Shown piece by piece: positions 50,393-57,795 of a stretch of DNA of 64,000 bases (the first letter of the stretch is position 1; each line of letters opens with the position of its first letter). The stretch lies in the NCBI RefSeq assembly GCF_007483685.1, contig NZ_VMKN01000001.1:1125825-1189824 (forward strand). Reading direction: 5' to 3'. A program made the position numbers and the translations under genes. Under the pieces are notes generated by a model. It did no database searches and was not told the DNA's origin. It saw only the letters and a list, made by a program, of their open reading frames with translations. Origin of the DNA: Litoribacter populi (GTDB lineage Bacteria > Bacteroidota > Bacteroidia > Cytophagales > Cyclobacteriaceae).

Positions 50393-51544
50393 TTAAGTGG
50401 TACATCTTCTGATAGCTTCCAATATTTGGTCTTCCGGTGTGCAAAGGGAAAACCTGATATATTCTTTTCCCCCGGAACCGAAAATACTGCCAGGAGCTAC
50501 AAATATTTGCTTTTCCTTCAAAAGCCAGTCCGTGAGCTCCAAGGCGTCAGTTCCCTGCGGTACTCTTGCCCATGCCCAGACAAACATGCCTGCGGTATCT
50601 TTTTCATAACTTAAGTTCAGCCTTTCAGCGAGTTTCCATACCAGTGCTCTCCTTGCCTCATATTGTTTGTTCTGCTCATCAAACCATTCCTCGCCCAAGT
50701 TCAAAGCAGCTACTGCACCTTTTTGAATTCCCAGAAACATCCCCGAATCCATATTGCTTTTGACTTGCAAAATTGCCTGCAGAAATTCTTTTTTTCCTGC
50801 CACCATTCCTACTCTCCATCCGGGAATGTTGAAGGTTTTACTCAGTGAATTGAGTTCAAGAGCTATTTCTTTGGCCCCTTCGACTGAAAGAATGCTTTTG
50901 GGCTCCGGGTTTAGGATAAAGCTGTAGGGATTGTCATGCACGATCAAGATTTCATGTTTTTGCCCAAAAGCAACCAGCTTTTCGAAAAGGTCTTCTGATG
51001 CCAAGGCTCCGGTGGGCATGTGGGGATAGTTGACCCACATGATTTTCACCTTGGACAGATCCTGCTTTCCCAAAGCATCAAAGTCCGGTTGCCAGTTGTT
51101 TTCTGCGCTTAGTTCGTAATTAAAGGGGTCAGCTTTCATCAATTTGCTGACTGAGCTATAGGTGGGATACCCGGGGTTTGGGATCAATACCTGGTCTCCC
51201 TCGTCCAAGAATGCCATGGATATGTGCAGGATGCCTTCCTTGGAACCCATTAGGGGCAAGATTTCCTCCGGGGAAAGATGGACACCAAAATGCCTTTGAT
51301 AAAATTCCGCAAAAGCAGTCCTCAGTTCAGGTGTGCCCTGATAGCGTTGGTATCCATGGGCGTTTTTCTCACCGGCGGAATCCTTCAATGCTTGGATGAT
51401 GTTGGGATGCGGGGGCAGATCAGGGCTTCCTATGCCCATTTCAATGATAGGCTGGCCTTCGGCAATCAGTTGCTTTACTTCCTTGAGCTTGGAAGAAAAG
51501 TAATATTCTTGGACATCCTGGAGCCTTTTGGAAAACCCTATCAT
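50393..51544 (-). CDS. class I/II PLP aminotransferase (aromatic pathway)
   Basis: The 383-residue protein is a fold-type I aminotransferase with the PLP lysine in LNSLSKTFNIPGWRVGMVAG and the substrate arginine in EYIRFSLCTP. Its place between pheA and tyrA suggests it transaminates phenylpyruvate/4-hydroxyphenylpyruvate or prephenate, but substrate specificity cannot be read from sequence. Its ATG overlaps the pheA stop by four bases, indicating translational coupling. Confidence 0.9.
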   Translation of the reverse strand: MIGFSKRLQDVQEYYFSSKLKEVKQLIAEGQPIIEMGIGSPDLPPHPNIIQALKDSAGEKNAHGYQRYQGTPELRTAFAEFYQRHFGVHLSPEEILPLMGSKEGILHISMAFLDEGDQVLIPNPGYPTYSSVSKLMKADPFNYELSAENNWQPDFDALGKQDLSKVKIMWVNYPHMPTGALASEDLFEKLVAFGQKHEILIVHDNPYSFILNPEPKSILSVEGAKEIALELNSLSKTFNIPGWRVGMVAGKKEFLQAILQVKSNMDSGMFLGIQKGAVAALNLGEEWFDEQNKQYEARRALVWKLAERLNLSYEKDTAGMFVWAWARVPQGTDALELTDWLLKEKQIFVAPGSIFGSGGKEYIRFSLCTPEDQILEAIRRCTT

Positions 51545-52359
51545 GGCTTTTTACTTAAATATTCCCCGAATATTTTCACCTCATTTCCGGCTGCCTGTAC
51601 TGACTCGACCGCTTCTAAATACTCAGAATAGTCTGTGATGATTGTGTCAATGAAAAAGGCATAATCCCAGGGTTTTTCCATCAAAGGGATAGACTGGATT
51701 TTGCTCAGGTCAAGGCCATGAATGGCCAAAATCTGCAGGAGCTTGGCCAAGGCTCCCTTTTCGTTTCTGATGATGATTTTCAGAGAGGCTTTGGTAGGTG
51801 GCTGATCCAACTGGGCTTTGTTTCTGCTCAGGATTATAAACCTGGTGAAATTATTGGGGACAGTTTGAATGTCGCTTGCAAGGATTTCAAGTCCATAAAT
51901 CTCTGCAGCTGTTTTACTCGCTATTGCACCATGATTTTGAAGCCGTTTTTCGGCGATTTTTTTGGCCACGCTGGCGGTGTCCTTTTCAGGAAGCAATTTG
52001 ATGTGGGGATGTTGGGCAAAGAATTTCCGGCATTGCAGCAGGGCCATTGGGTGGGACTCCACAATGCTGAGACTATCTAAATTTGAACCAGGGAGGGCCA
52101 TCAGGTTGTGGGAGATCGGTAGATAATGCTCCCCCCGGATATGGAGCCCATGCCTGTCGATCAGGTCGTAATTGGGCAAAATTGCTCCTGCAATGGAATT
52201 TTCTATTGCCATGACCCCAGAGGAAGCGACCCCGTCTTTCACTGCATGGGCAACTTCTTCAAAAGTGCCAAAACCTACAATGTCAGCCTCAGTACCAAAT
52301 TCTCTGAGCGCCACTTGGTGGTGAAAGGAGCCTGGGATTCCTTGGATTGCTGTTTTCAT
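51541..52359 (-). CDS. pheA: prephenate dehydratase
   Basis: PheA converts prephenate to phenylpyruvate. The 272-residue protein has the catalytic domain with IENSIAGAILPNYDLI, ESHPMALLQCRKFF and the TRF motif (NNFTRFIILSR), followed by a C-terminal ACT domain (SLKIIIRNEKGALAKLLQIL) that normally binds phenylalanine for feedback inhibition. Chorismate mutase is not fused here; it is fused to DAHP synthase in the same operon. It overlaps the aminotransferase gene by four bases. Confidence 0.96.
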   Translation of the reverse strand: MKTAIQGIPGSFHHQVALREFGTEADIVGFGTFEEVAHAVKDGVASSGVMAIENSIAGAILPNYDLIDRHGLHIRGEHYLPISHNLMALPGSNLDSLSIVESHPMALLQCRKFFAQHPHIKLLPEKDTASVAKKIAEKRLQNHGAIASKTAAEIYGLEILASDIQTVPNNFTRFIILSRNKAQLDQPPTKASLKIIIRNEKGALAKLLQILAIHGLDLSKIQSIPLMEKPWDYAFFIDTIITDYSEYLEAVESVQAAGNEVKIFGEYLSKKP

Positions 52360-52360
52360 T

Positions 52361-52498
52361 TTATTTCAGGGAAAGGAGCTGAGTAATATTTTCTGTAAGG
52401 ATTTTGGCCGTTTTGTCTTCTGTATGGTTCAATTCTAATTTTGGGAGAAATTCATATTGATCGTTGCTGTAATCAGTTCGACATGGTTCCAGAAACTA
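52361..52498 (-). pseudogene. relic reading frame overlapping the aroA end
   Basis: In a different frame from aroA, a 44-codon open segment without a start codon runs from within the last codons of aroA to a TAA one base before the pheA ATG. Its translation looks like a normal protein C-terminus (HTEDKTAKILTENITQLL, then SLK). It vaguely recalls the end of nucleotide kinases such as shikimate kinase, but this is a guess. It may be the tail of a deleted gene. Confidence 0.25.
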
Positions 52499-53670
52499 GG
52501 ATAGCTTTTATTCACGACATCAGGATCTTCAATGACCACATTGGTTTTGGTCACCAGGGGCATAAAAGCCATCGCCATCCGGTGATCATCATAAGTGGCA
52601 ATGGTGACTTCGTCGGGAATACTCACTGATGGGATAACCGTGAAGGCCCCGTCATTTCCTTCTTGGAGTTGGGCGTTGAATTTGGCTAATTCCGCCTGAA
52701 GGGCTGCAATCCGGTCGGTTTCTTTGATGCGCAGACTTTCCAGCCCGGTGAATTCGGTTTTCTGTCCAATAACGGCACAGGTGACGGCCACCGTTTGTGC
52801 CAGATCGGGGCAATGGGTGAAATCAAACTCCTGCAGACCCAATACCGGGATTTTGGTCAACTTTATCCCGTCTTCCTTGAATTCACTGGCCACACCGAGT
52901 TGGGCCATGATGTCCACTATTTTGGAATCTCCCTGCAAACTTTCCTTTTTTAGACCTTTCAGGAACAGTTCTCCACTTTCTGCGCAGGCCAAGAGGCTGT
53001 ACCAGTAGCTTGCACCTGACCAATCGCTTTCCACGGAATAGGTGGTAGGCCGGTAAGGCTGGGGTCCAATCGAGATCAGGTTTCCTTTCCAGGTATGGCT
53101 GATCCCGAATTGCTTCATCAGCTCAAGGGTCATCTCTATATATGTGCGGGATCCCACTTTCCCGGTCAGTTCCAGCTTCAAACCTTGGGGTAGGTGCGGG
53201 GCGATCATCAGGAGGGCAGAAATATATTGGCTGCTTACATCACCCCTGATGGTGATCAGATCTGTTTTTTGCTCTGAAAACCCATTGACTGCAAGCGGGG
53301 GATAGCCTTCAATTCCCAAATAATGGATCTCTGCCCCCAGCTGCTGCAGGGCTTCCACCAAAATTCCGATCGGGCGTTCGCACATCCTTGGGGTGCCGGT
53401 CATAACCTTTTGTTTGTTGGTAATGGCCGCATAAGCAGTAAGAAACCTCATGGTGGTGCCGGCGTCCAGCACGTCATAGATGGGGGGATCTTTTTTGAGG
53501 AGGCGGATCATCGTCTGCGTGTCCCGGGCTTCAGCCAGGTTCTCGATCTGGTTTTCACCGGAAGTGAGTGCGTCAATGATCAGTACCCGGTTGCTTTCGC
53601 TTTTGCTGGAAGGCAACGGGATAGTAGTTGATGGTATATTACTTTGTTGTGAAAGTCTAAGCTGGTTCAT
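52435..53670 (-). CDS. aroA: 3-phosphoshikimate 1-carboxyvinyltransferase (EPSP synthase)
   Basis: AroA joins shikimate 3-phosphate and phosphoenolpyruvate. The 411-residue protein shows PSSKSESNRVLIIDAL at the N-terminus, DAGTTMRFLTAY and GTPRMCERPI in the phosphate-binding region, RIKETDRI and DDHRMAMAF, and ends SYPSFWNHVELI plus about 14 extra residues. It starts within the last 14 bases of aroB. The 75 bases after it hold a possible relic frame. Confidence 0.96.
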   Translation of the reverse strand: MNQLRLSQQSNIPSTTIPLPSSKSESNRVLIIDALTSGENQIENLAEARDTQTMIRLLKKDPPIYDVLDAGTTMRFLTAYAAITNKQKVMTGTPRMCERPIGILVEALQQLGAEIHYLGIEGYPPLAVNGFSEQKTDLITIRGDVSSQYISALLMIAPHLPQGLKLELTGKVGSRTYIEMTLELMKQFGISHTWKGNLISIGPQPYRPTTYSVESDWSGASYWYSLLACAESGELFLKGLKKESLQGDSKIVDIMAQLGVASEFKEDGIKLTKIPVLGLQEFDFTHCPDLAQTVAVTCAVIGQKTEFTGLESLRIKETDRIAALQAELAKFNAQLQEGNDGAFTVIPSVSIPDEVTIATYDDHRMAMAFMPLVTKTNVVIEDPDVVNKSYPSFWNHVELITATINMNFSQN

Positions 53671-54703
53671 GCTTCAGTTCATTGTAAAATGCCAGGGCCG
53701 ATGTGATTTCTTCTCTGGTGATGGGGATATTGTACTCACACTCACCGATTCTTCTCAAAAGGGAGCAGTTTATGGTTTTGCCTTCGTTTTTCTTGTCCTG
53801 CAAACACAGGTCTGAAATGCTTTGGAAAGCTTCCGGTTTTATGGTAACCTTTCCGAAAACTGCGATAATCCTGTCGCAGATGGTGTCAAGGTCATCTTTT
53901 GGCAACCTCAGTTTCTGATGGGAAAGGTAGGCTTCGGCCACCATTCCTATAGCAATGGCTTCCCCATGTAGCAGGTGCTCAGCAGTGTCCAGATAAAAGG
54001 ATTCCACTGCATGTCCAATGGTATGGCCAAAATTCAGGATCTTCCGCAAACCCTCTTCCTTTGGGTCTTTTTCAACCACCTCTTTTTTGATGGAAACGGA
54101 TTTCTCTATAATATCCTTCCATGGCTGAGTCTCCCACTTTTCAGTTTTGAGACAATGAAAGTAATTCTCACTCTTAATCAGGCCGTGCTTGAGCACCTCA
54201 GCATATCCGCTCCTGAGCTCGCGCCGGGGGAGGGTTTGGAGGAACTCTTCAGAGATCACCACGGTAAGAGGCTCGGCGAATACACCCAGATGGTTTTTGA
54301 AGCCCATGAAATCAATTCCCAGTTTCCCTCCGACGCTGGCGTCCACTTGTGACAACAGGGTTGTGGGGATGTTGATGAAGCGCATGCCCCTTTTGAAGGT
54401 GCTGGCGCAAAAACCTCCCATGTCCCCTGTGACACCTCCGCCCAGATTTATGATGAGGGATTTCCGGTCAAAATCATTCTCAGTCATCCATGTCCAGATT
54501 TTAGTGCAGGTGTACAGGGTTTTGTTAGCCTCGCCGGCCTGAAAGGTGAAAGTCAGGTGATCCGGAAGTTTGTCGGCAAGCAAGGGATAGCAATAGTCGA
54601 AACTGTTGCTATCGGTAATGAAGCCCAACTTTGAATAAGCCTGCTTGCTTAAAAAGCCGCTGAGCCTTTCAGCTATCTTTTCTGAGAAAATGATTGATTC
54701 CAA
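53657..54703 (-). CDS. aroB: 3-dehydroquinate synthase
   Basis: AroB cyclises DAHP to 3-dehydroquinate using NAD and a divalent metal. The 348-residue protein has GGGVTGDMGGFCASTFKRGM, the metal-binding NFGHTIGHAVES and LLHGEAIAIGMVAEAYLS. It follows the DAHP synthase gene by 47 bases and overlaps aroA by 14 bases. Confidence 0.96.
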   Translation of the reverse strand: MESIIFSEKIAERLSGFLSKQAYSKLGFITDSNSFDYCYPLLADKLPDHLTFTFQAGEANKTLYTCTKIWTWMTENDFDRKSLIINLGGGVTGDMGGFCASTFKRGMRFINIPTTLLSQVDASVGGKLGIDFMGFKNHLGVFAEPLTVVISEEFLQTLPRRELRSGYAEVLKHGLIKSENYFHCLKTEKWETQPWKDIIEKSVSIKKEVVEKDPKEEGLRKILNFGHTIGHAVESFYLDTAEHLLHGEAIAIGMVAEAYLSHQKLRLPKDDLDTICDRIIAVFGKVTIKPEAFQSISDLCLQDKKNEGKTINCSLLRRIGECEYNIPITREEITSALAFYNELKHEPA

Positions 54704-54750
54704 GTTTTTTTAAATTTTTTTAGAGGTCCAAATTACTAATAAAATATCGC

Positions 54751-55848
54751 TTATTTCACGATTTTCACTTGCTCTCTCAACTGCTTTTCCTGCCTTTTTA
54801 CAGATTCTTCATGAATGGTGAAAAGAAGCTCTTTCATGAATTTCTCACCCAGGTTTTTTGAAACGCCTTTTTGGGTTCTAGAATCCATTACTTGCTTCCA
54901 TCTCTCGGATTGGAACACACTTAGGTGGTTTTCTCTTTTATGCGCTCCGATTTGCTCAATTACAGCGAACCTTTCAGCGAGAATGTCCAGGAGCTGATCA
55001 TCAAGGTGGTCTACTGCCGCTCTGAGGTCATGAAGTTTTTCACTTGGCTGTACTTCTTCCAAAGGGGTCTTGAAATCCAGTTGCTGCAGGATCTGCTTGA
55101 GCTGTGCCGGGGTGACCTGCTGTTTGGCGTCAGACCAGGCTTTGTCCGGGTCGTGGTGGGTTTCGATCATCAAACCGTCCAGACCGAAGTTGAGTGCGCG
55201 CTGGGATGTTTCCAGGATGCCGTCCCTTTTACCTACTATATGGCTAGGGTCATTGATGACCTGCATGCCTTTCCATTCTCTTTTCAGGTGGATAGGCATG
55301 GACCAGTTTGGTTTGTTCCTGAACCTTTTGTCGTACGCATCACTGAATCCACGGTGGATGGCGGCCAATTTGTTGATGCCCACGGCATGCAGTCTTTCCA
55401 AAGCTCCGATCCATAGCTGGAGGTCGGGGTTCATGGGGTTTTTGACCATAACGGGAATGTCCGTGCCTCTCAGCGCCTCGGCAATTTCCTGCACAGCGAA
55501 AGGATTGACAGTCGTCCTGGCGCCGATCCAGAGCACATCTACCTTGTGCTTGAGGGCCATTTCCACGTGGGCTGCATTGCCCACCTCGGTGGTGATGGGG
55601 ACATTGAGGTGGTGACGGGCGATTTCCATCCATTTGAGGCCTTCCTCACCTATGCCTTCGAAGCTTCCCGGTCTGGTGCGGGGTTTCCAGATGCCAGCTC
55701 TGAACAGGGAGGGCAATACATTTTCCTCTTTCATAGCCAGACATACTTTTTCAATCTGTCCCGGGCTTTCTGCGCTGCAGGGGCCGGCGATGATCAATTG
55801 GTTGGTGAGGTTCAAACCCCATTCGGTTGATTGTAAGTGATTTTTCAT
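54751..55848 (-). CDS. bifunctional DAHP synthase / chorismate mutase
   Basis: The N-terminal ~265 residues are a DAHP synthase of the beta (KDO8PS-like) type: IAGPCSAESPGQI, RAGIWKPRTRPGSFEG, LWIGARTTVNPFAVQEIAEA and ETHHDPDKAWSDAKQQ. It condenses PEP and erythrose 4-phosphate. Residues ~270-360 form a chorismate mutase AroQ domain (AAVDHLDDQLLDILAERFAV, then KRE). This pairs the first step of the aromatic pathway with the branch to Phe and Tyr in one chain. It is the first structural gene of the operon, behind an attenuator-like leader. Confidence 0.95.
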   Translation of the reverse strand: MKNHLQSTEWGLNLTNQLIIAGPCSAESPGQIEKVCLAMKEENVLPSLFRAGIWKPRTRPGSFEGIGEEGLKWMEIARHHLNVPITTEVGNAAHVEMALKHKVDVLWIGARTTVNPFAVQEIAEALRGTDIPVMVKNPMNPDLQLWIGALERLHAVGINKLAAIHRGFSDAYDKRFRNKPNWSMPIHLKREWKGMQVINDPSHIVGKRDGILETSQRALNFGLDGLMIETHHDPDKAWSDAKQQVTPAQLKQILQQLDFKTPLEEVQPSEKLHDLRAAVDHLDDQLLDILAERFAVIEQIGAHKRENHLSVFQSERWKQVMDSRTQKGVSKNLGEKFMKELLFTIHEESVKRQEKQLREQVKIVK

Positions 55849-55870
55849 TTTGCAATAGGTTTAAAATAGA

Positions 55871-55900
55871 AAAAGCCCGGTTCTTGCGAACCGGGCTTTT
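55871..55900 (-). terminator. intrinsic terminator in the leader of the aromatic operon (attenuator)
   Basis: On the minus strand AAAAGCCCGGTTC, loop GCAA and GAACCGGGCTTTT make a perfect 13-bp stem, followed by TCTATTTT. It lies 21 bases after the leader peptide stop and 22 bases before the first structural ATG, so full termination would silence the operon. Confidence 0.88.
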
Positions 55901-56006
55901 GGTTTGTAAATATCTTGAAGTTTATTTTTCCACTAGACAATACGCAGCTCCGATTCGACCTTGAGGGCGAAAATAAAAATAGAAGAAGCTAAAATATAGT
56001 GCTGCG
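55887..56006 (-). promoter_or_regulatory. Phe/Tyr attenuator pairing segments
   Basis: Segment 1 (CGCAGC, 56006-56001) complements GCTGCG in segment 2 (55948-55943). Segment 2 also contains CGAATCGGAGC (55957-55947), which can pair over ten positions (one A bulge, one G-U) with GCCCGGTTCG (55896-55887), the 5' arm of the terminator. The Phe/Tyr codon run lies between segments 1 and 2, so a stalled ribosome would mask 1 and favour antitermination. The mechanism is inferred from sequence. Confidence 0.7.
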
Positions 56007-56017
56007 AATAATAACAT
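55922..56017 (-). CDS. leader peptide of the aromatic operon, Phe/Tyr-rich
   Basis: A 31-codon frame from ATG to TAA lies between a consensus promoter and the terminator. Residues 8-16 read YFSFFYFYF, eight aromatic residues out of nine; in total there are six Phe and four Tyr and no Trp. This is the design of a ribosome-stalling leader for phenylalanine and tyrosine supply. The promoter's -7 box ends four bases before the ATG, so the message has almost no 5' leader. The remainder of the peptide (RPQGRIGAAYCLVEK) is not aromatic and covers segment 2 of the attenuator. The peptide probably has no role beyond translation itself. Confidence 0.75.
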   Translation of the reverse strand: MLLFAALYFSFFYFYFRPQGRIGAAYCLVEK

Positions 56018-56021
56018 GTTT

Positions 56022-56052
56022 CAAATGTAACGGATGTATTATTTAAAACAAA
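56022..56052 (-). promoter_or_regulatory. predicted promoter of the aromatic operon
   Basis: Minus-strand TTTG (56052-56049), 19 bases, then TACATTTG (56029-56022) match the consensus completely. Transcription should start at or within a few bases of the leader peptide ATG at 56017. Confidence 0.8.
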
Positions 56053-56177
56053 ATAATAATATGACTCCCTTTTTGTAGATTCTTTAATGATCGGAAGTAT
56101 GATTTGATTTTATAGTCATGGCTGTAGGAATATTCGGGAGATATGCGCTATAGGGGAGAGTAACCACTAAAAAATTT

Positions 56178-56210
56178 TGCAAAAAAAAAGCCCGGAATAC
56201 GCCGGGCTTT
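56178..56210 (-). terminator. intrinsic terminator after alanine dehydrogenase
   Basis: On the minus strand AAAGCCCGG and CCGGGCTTT pair around a six-base loop, followed by a long T run. It lies six bases beyond the stop codon. Confidence 0.85.
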
Positions 56211-56215
56211 AAATA

Positions 56216-57349
56216 TTATGAGTTAACTAACTCTTCTTCAAGGTATTTGTCAACTGGTACATATGGCATGTCGAATGCTTCAGCAACAGCTTTGTAAACG
56301 ATGTCGCCTTTGATTACATTCAGTCCTAGTACTAATTCAGGGTTTTCCAAGGCTGCTTTTTTCCATCCTTTGTCAGCCAATTGAATAGCATAAGGAAGGG
56401 TTGCATTTGTCAAGGCAATCGTAGAAGTATAAGGTACTGCTCCTGGCATGTTAGCTACACAATAGTGAACCACATCGTCAATTATATAAGTTGGATCCTG
56501 GTGAGTGGTAGGCTTGCAGGTTTCAATACATCCGCCTTGGTCAACGGCTACGTCAACAAGTACGGTGCCTGGCTGCATTTCTTTCAGCATTTCTCTAGTG
56601 ATCAAGTTAGGAGCTTTTGCACCTGGAATCAATACCGCACCGATGATTAGATCATGATCCTTGATCATTTTTCGGATATTGAATTCATTAGACATCATAG
56701 TCTTCACATTCTTTGGCATCACATCAGACAAATATCTCATTCTCTGAAGGGAAACATCCATAATGGTAACATCGGCACCAAGGCCTGCTGCCATCCATGC
56801 TGCTTGAGTTCCAACGATACCACCCCCGAGGATAAGCACTTTCGCAGGCAATGTGCCTGGTACTCCACCCAAAAGTATACCTTTTCCGCCAAGTGGCTTC
56901 TCCAGATAGTTGGCGCCTTTTTGTACGGACATTCTCCCGGCAACCTCTGACATAGGTACTAGCAAAGGAAGGCTTCTGTCAGTTTTCTCTACTGTCTCAT
57001 AGGCCAAGCAAATTGATTTACTTTCCACCATAGCTTTAGTAAGCGGCTCATGTGAAGCAAAGTGGAAATAGGTGAACACCAACTGATCTTCTTTGATCAA
57101 TTTATATTCCGGCTCTATAGGTTCTTTGACTTTCATGATCATTTCTGCAATGGCATAAGTCTCTTCTATAGTAGGAAGGATTTTAGCTCCAGCTTCCTCG
57201 TACATGGAGTCAAGAAAACCGCTGCCTTCTCCGGCGGTATGCTGAACATACACAGTGTGACCTCTTTTAACGAGTTCTTTAGCACCCGCTGGGTTTAATG
57301 CCACGCGGTTCTCGTTGTTTTTGATTTCCTTTGGAACACCTATTATCAT
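56216..57349 (-). CDS. ald: alanine dehydrogenase
   Basis: The enzyme interconverts alanine and pyruvate with NAD and ammonia. The 377-residue protein starts MIIGVPKEIKNNENRVALNP, typical of Ald and transhydrogenase N-domains. The catalytic His-bearing region VFTYFHFASHEPL, the NAD loop VLILGGGIVGTQAAWMAAGL and the end VVHYCVANMPGAVPYTSTIA are all present. It is a single gene with its own terminator. Confidence 0.96.
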   Translation of the reverse strand: MIIGVPKEIKNNENRVALNPAGAKELVKRGHTVYVQHTAGEGSGFLDSMYEEAGAKILPTIEETYAIAEMIMKVKEPIEPEYKLIKEDQLVFTYFHFASHEPLTKAMVESKSICLAYETVEKTDRSLPLLVPMSEVAGRMSVQKGANYLEKPLGGKGILLGGVPGTLPAKVLILGGGIVGTQAAWMAAGLGADVTIMDVSLQRMRYLSDVMPKNVKTMMSNEFNIRKMIKDHDLIIGAVLIPGAKAPNLITREMLKEMQPGTVLVDVAVDQGGCIETCKPTTHQDPTYIIDDVVHYCVANMPGAVPYTSTIALTNATLPYAIQLADKGWKKAALENPELVLGLNVIKGDIVYKAVAEAFDMPYVPVDKYLEEELVNS

Positions 57350-57381
57350 GATATTCTAGTATTTGGGTTGTGATTCGTGCG

Positions 57382-57389
57382 CAAATATA
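57382..57389 (-). promoter_or_regulatory. -7 box candidate for ald
   Basis: Minus-strand TATATTTG, 33 bases upstream of the ald ATG. No TTTG is found at the expected distance. Confidence 0.4.
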
Positions 57390-57795
57390 GCATGCAAAGC
57401 ATTAAGAAATAGAAAACCCATTCATATATTTTGATGTTATTATTTAAATATGGTTAAATTAAAATATTGTTATTTAAAGAGAATCTATACATTATTTTGT
57501 TTTGTTTTACCTAGTATTTGAATTGAATATTCTGAGCCTAATTGATTCCCAGTTTTTACCTTATTGATTCTGTTTATGGGGAAAAGTGGTAAATGATTGA
57601 TTAGTACTGTTTTTTAGATGAAATCAGAATTTTATTCATGATTTAGGCTTCGTTTTGCCTGTCTATCAGAATAAGTTTTGGGGGAGGATTTAAAATTGTT
57701 GTTGGATTTTTTTGCAGGCCTAACAAATTATTGTATTTTTGAAATACTTGCAGAGAATGCCTGCCAAACCCAAAATAGCTTTAAAGAATAATTTT
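57390..57795. other. AT-rich intergenic region, no gene seen
   Basis: This divergent gap between ald and the E1 gene is strongly AT-rich and full of stop codons in all frames. Apart from the ald -7 box at its left edge and the consensus promoter at 57711-57741, I see no gene, RNA or long repeat in it. Confidence 0.7.
57711..57741 (+). promoter_or_regulatory. predicted promoter of the E1 alpha-beta gene
   Basis: TTTG (57711-57714), 19 bases, TATTTTTG (57734-57741): a full consensus match. The -7 box covers the TTG that opens the reading frame at 57739, ruling that codon out as start. Confidence 0.75.

Noticed and set aside
55340-55633. Second minus-strand frame inside the DAHP synthase gene
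   Set aside because: It overlaps a conserved catalytic region in another frame and has Pro/Arg/His-rich shadow composition.
57739-57795. TTG start of the long E1 frame
   Set aside because: The codon lies within a full consensus -7 box; an ATG downstream is more likely.
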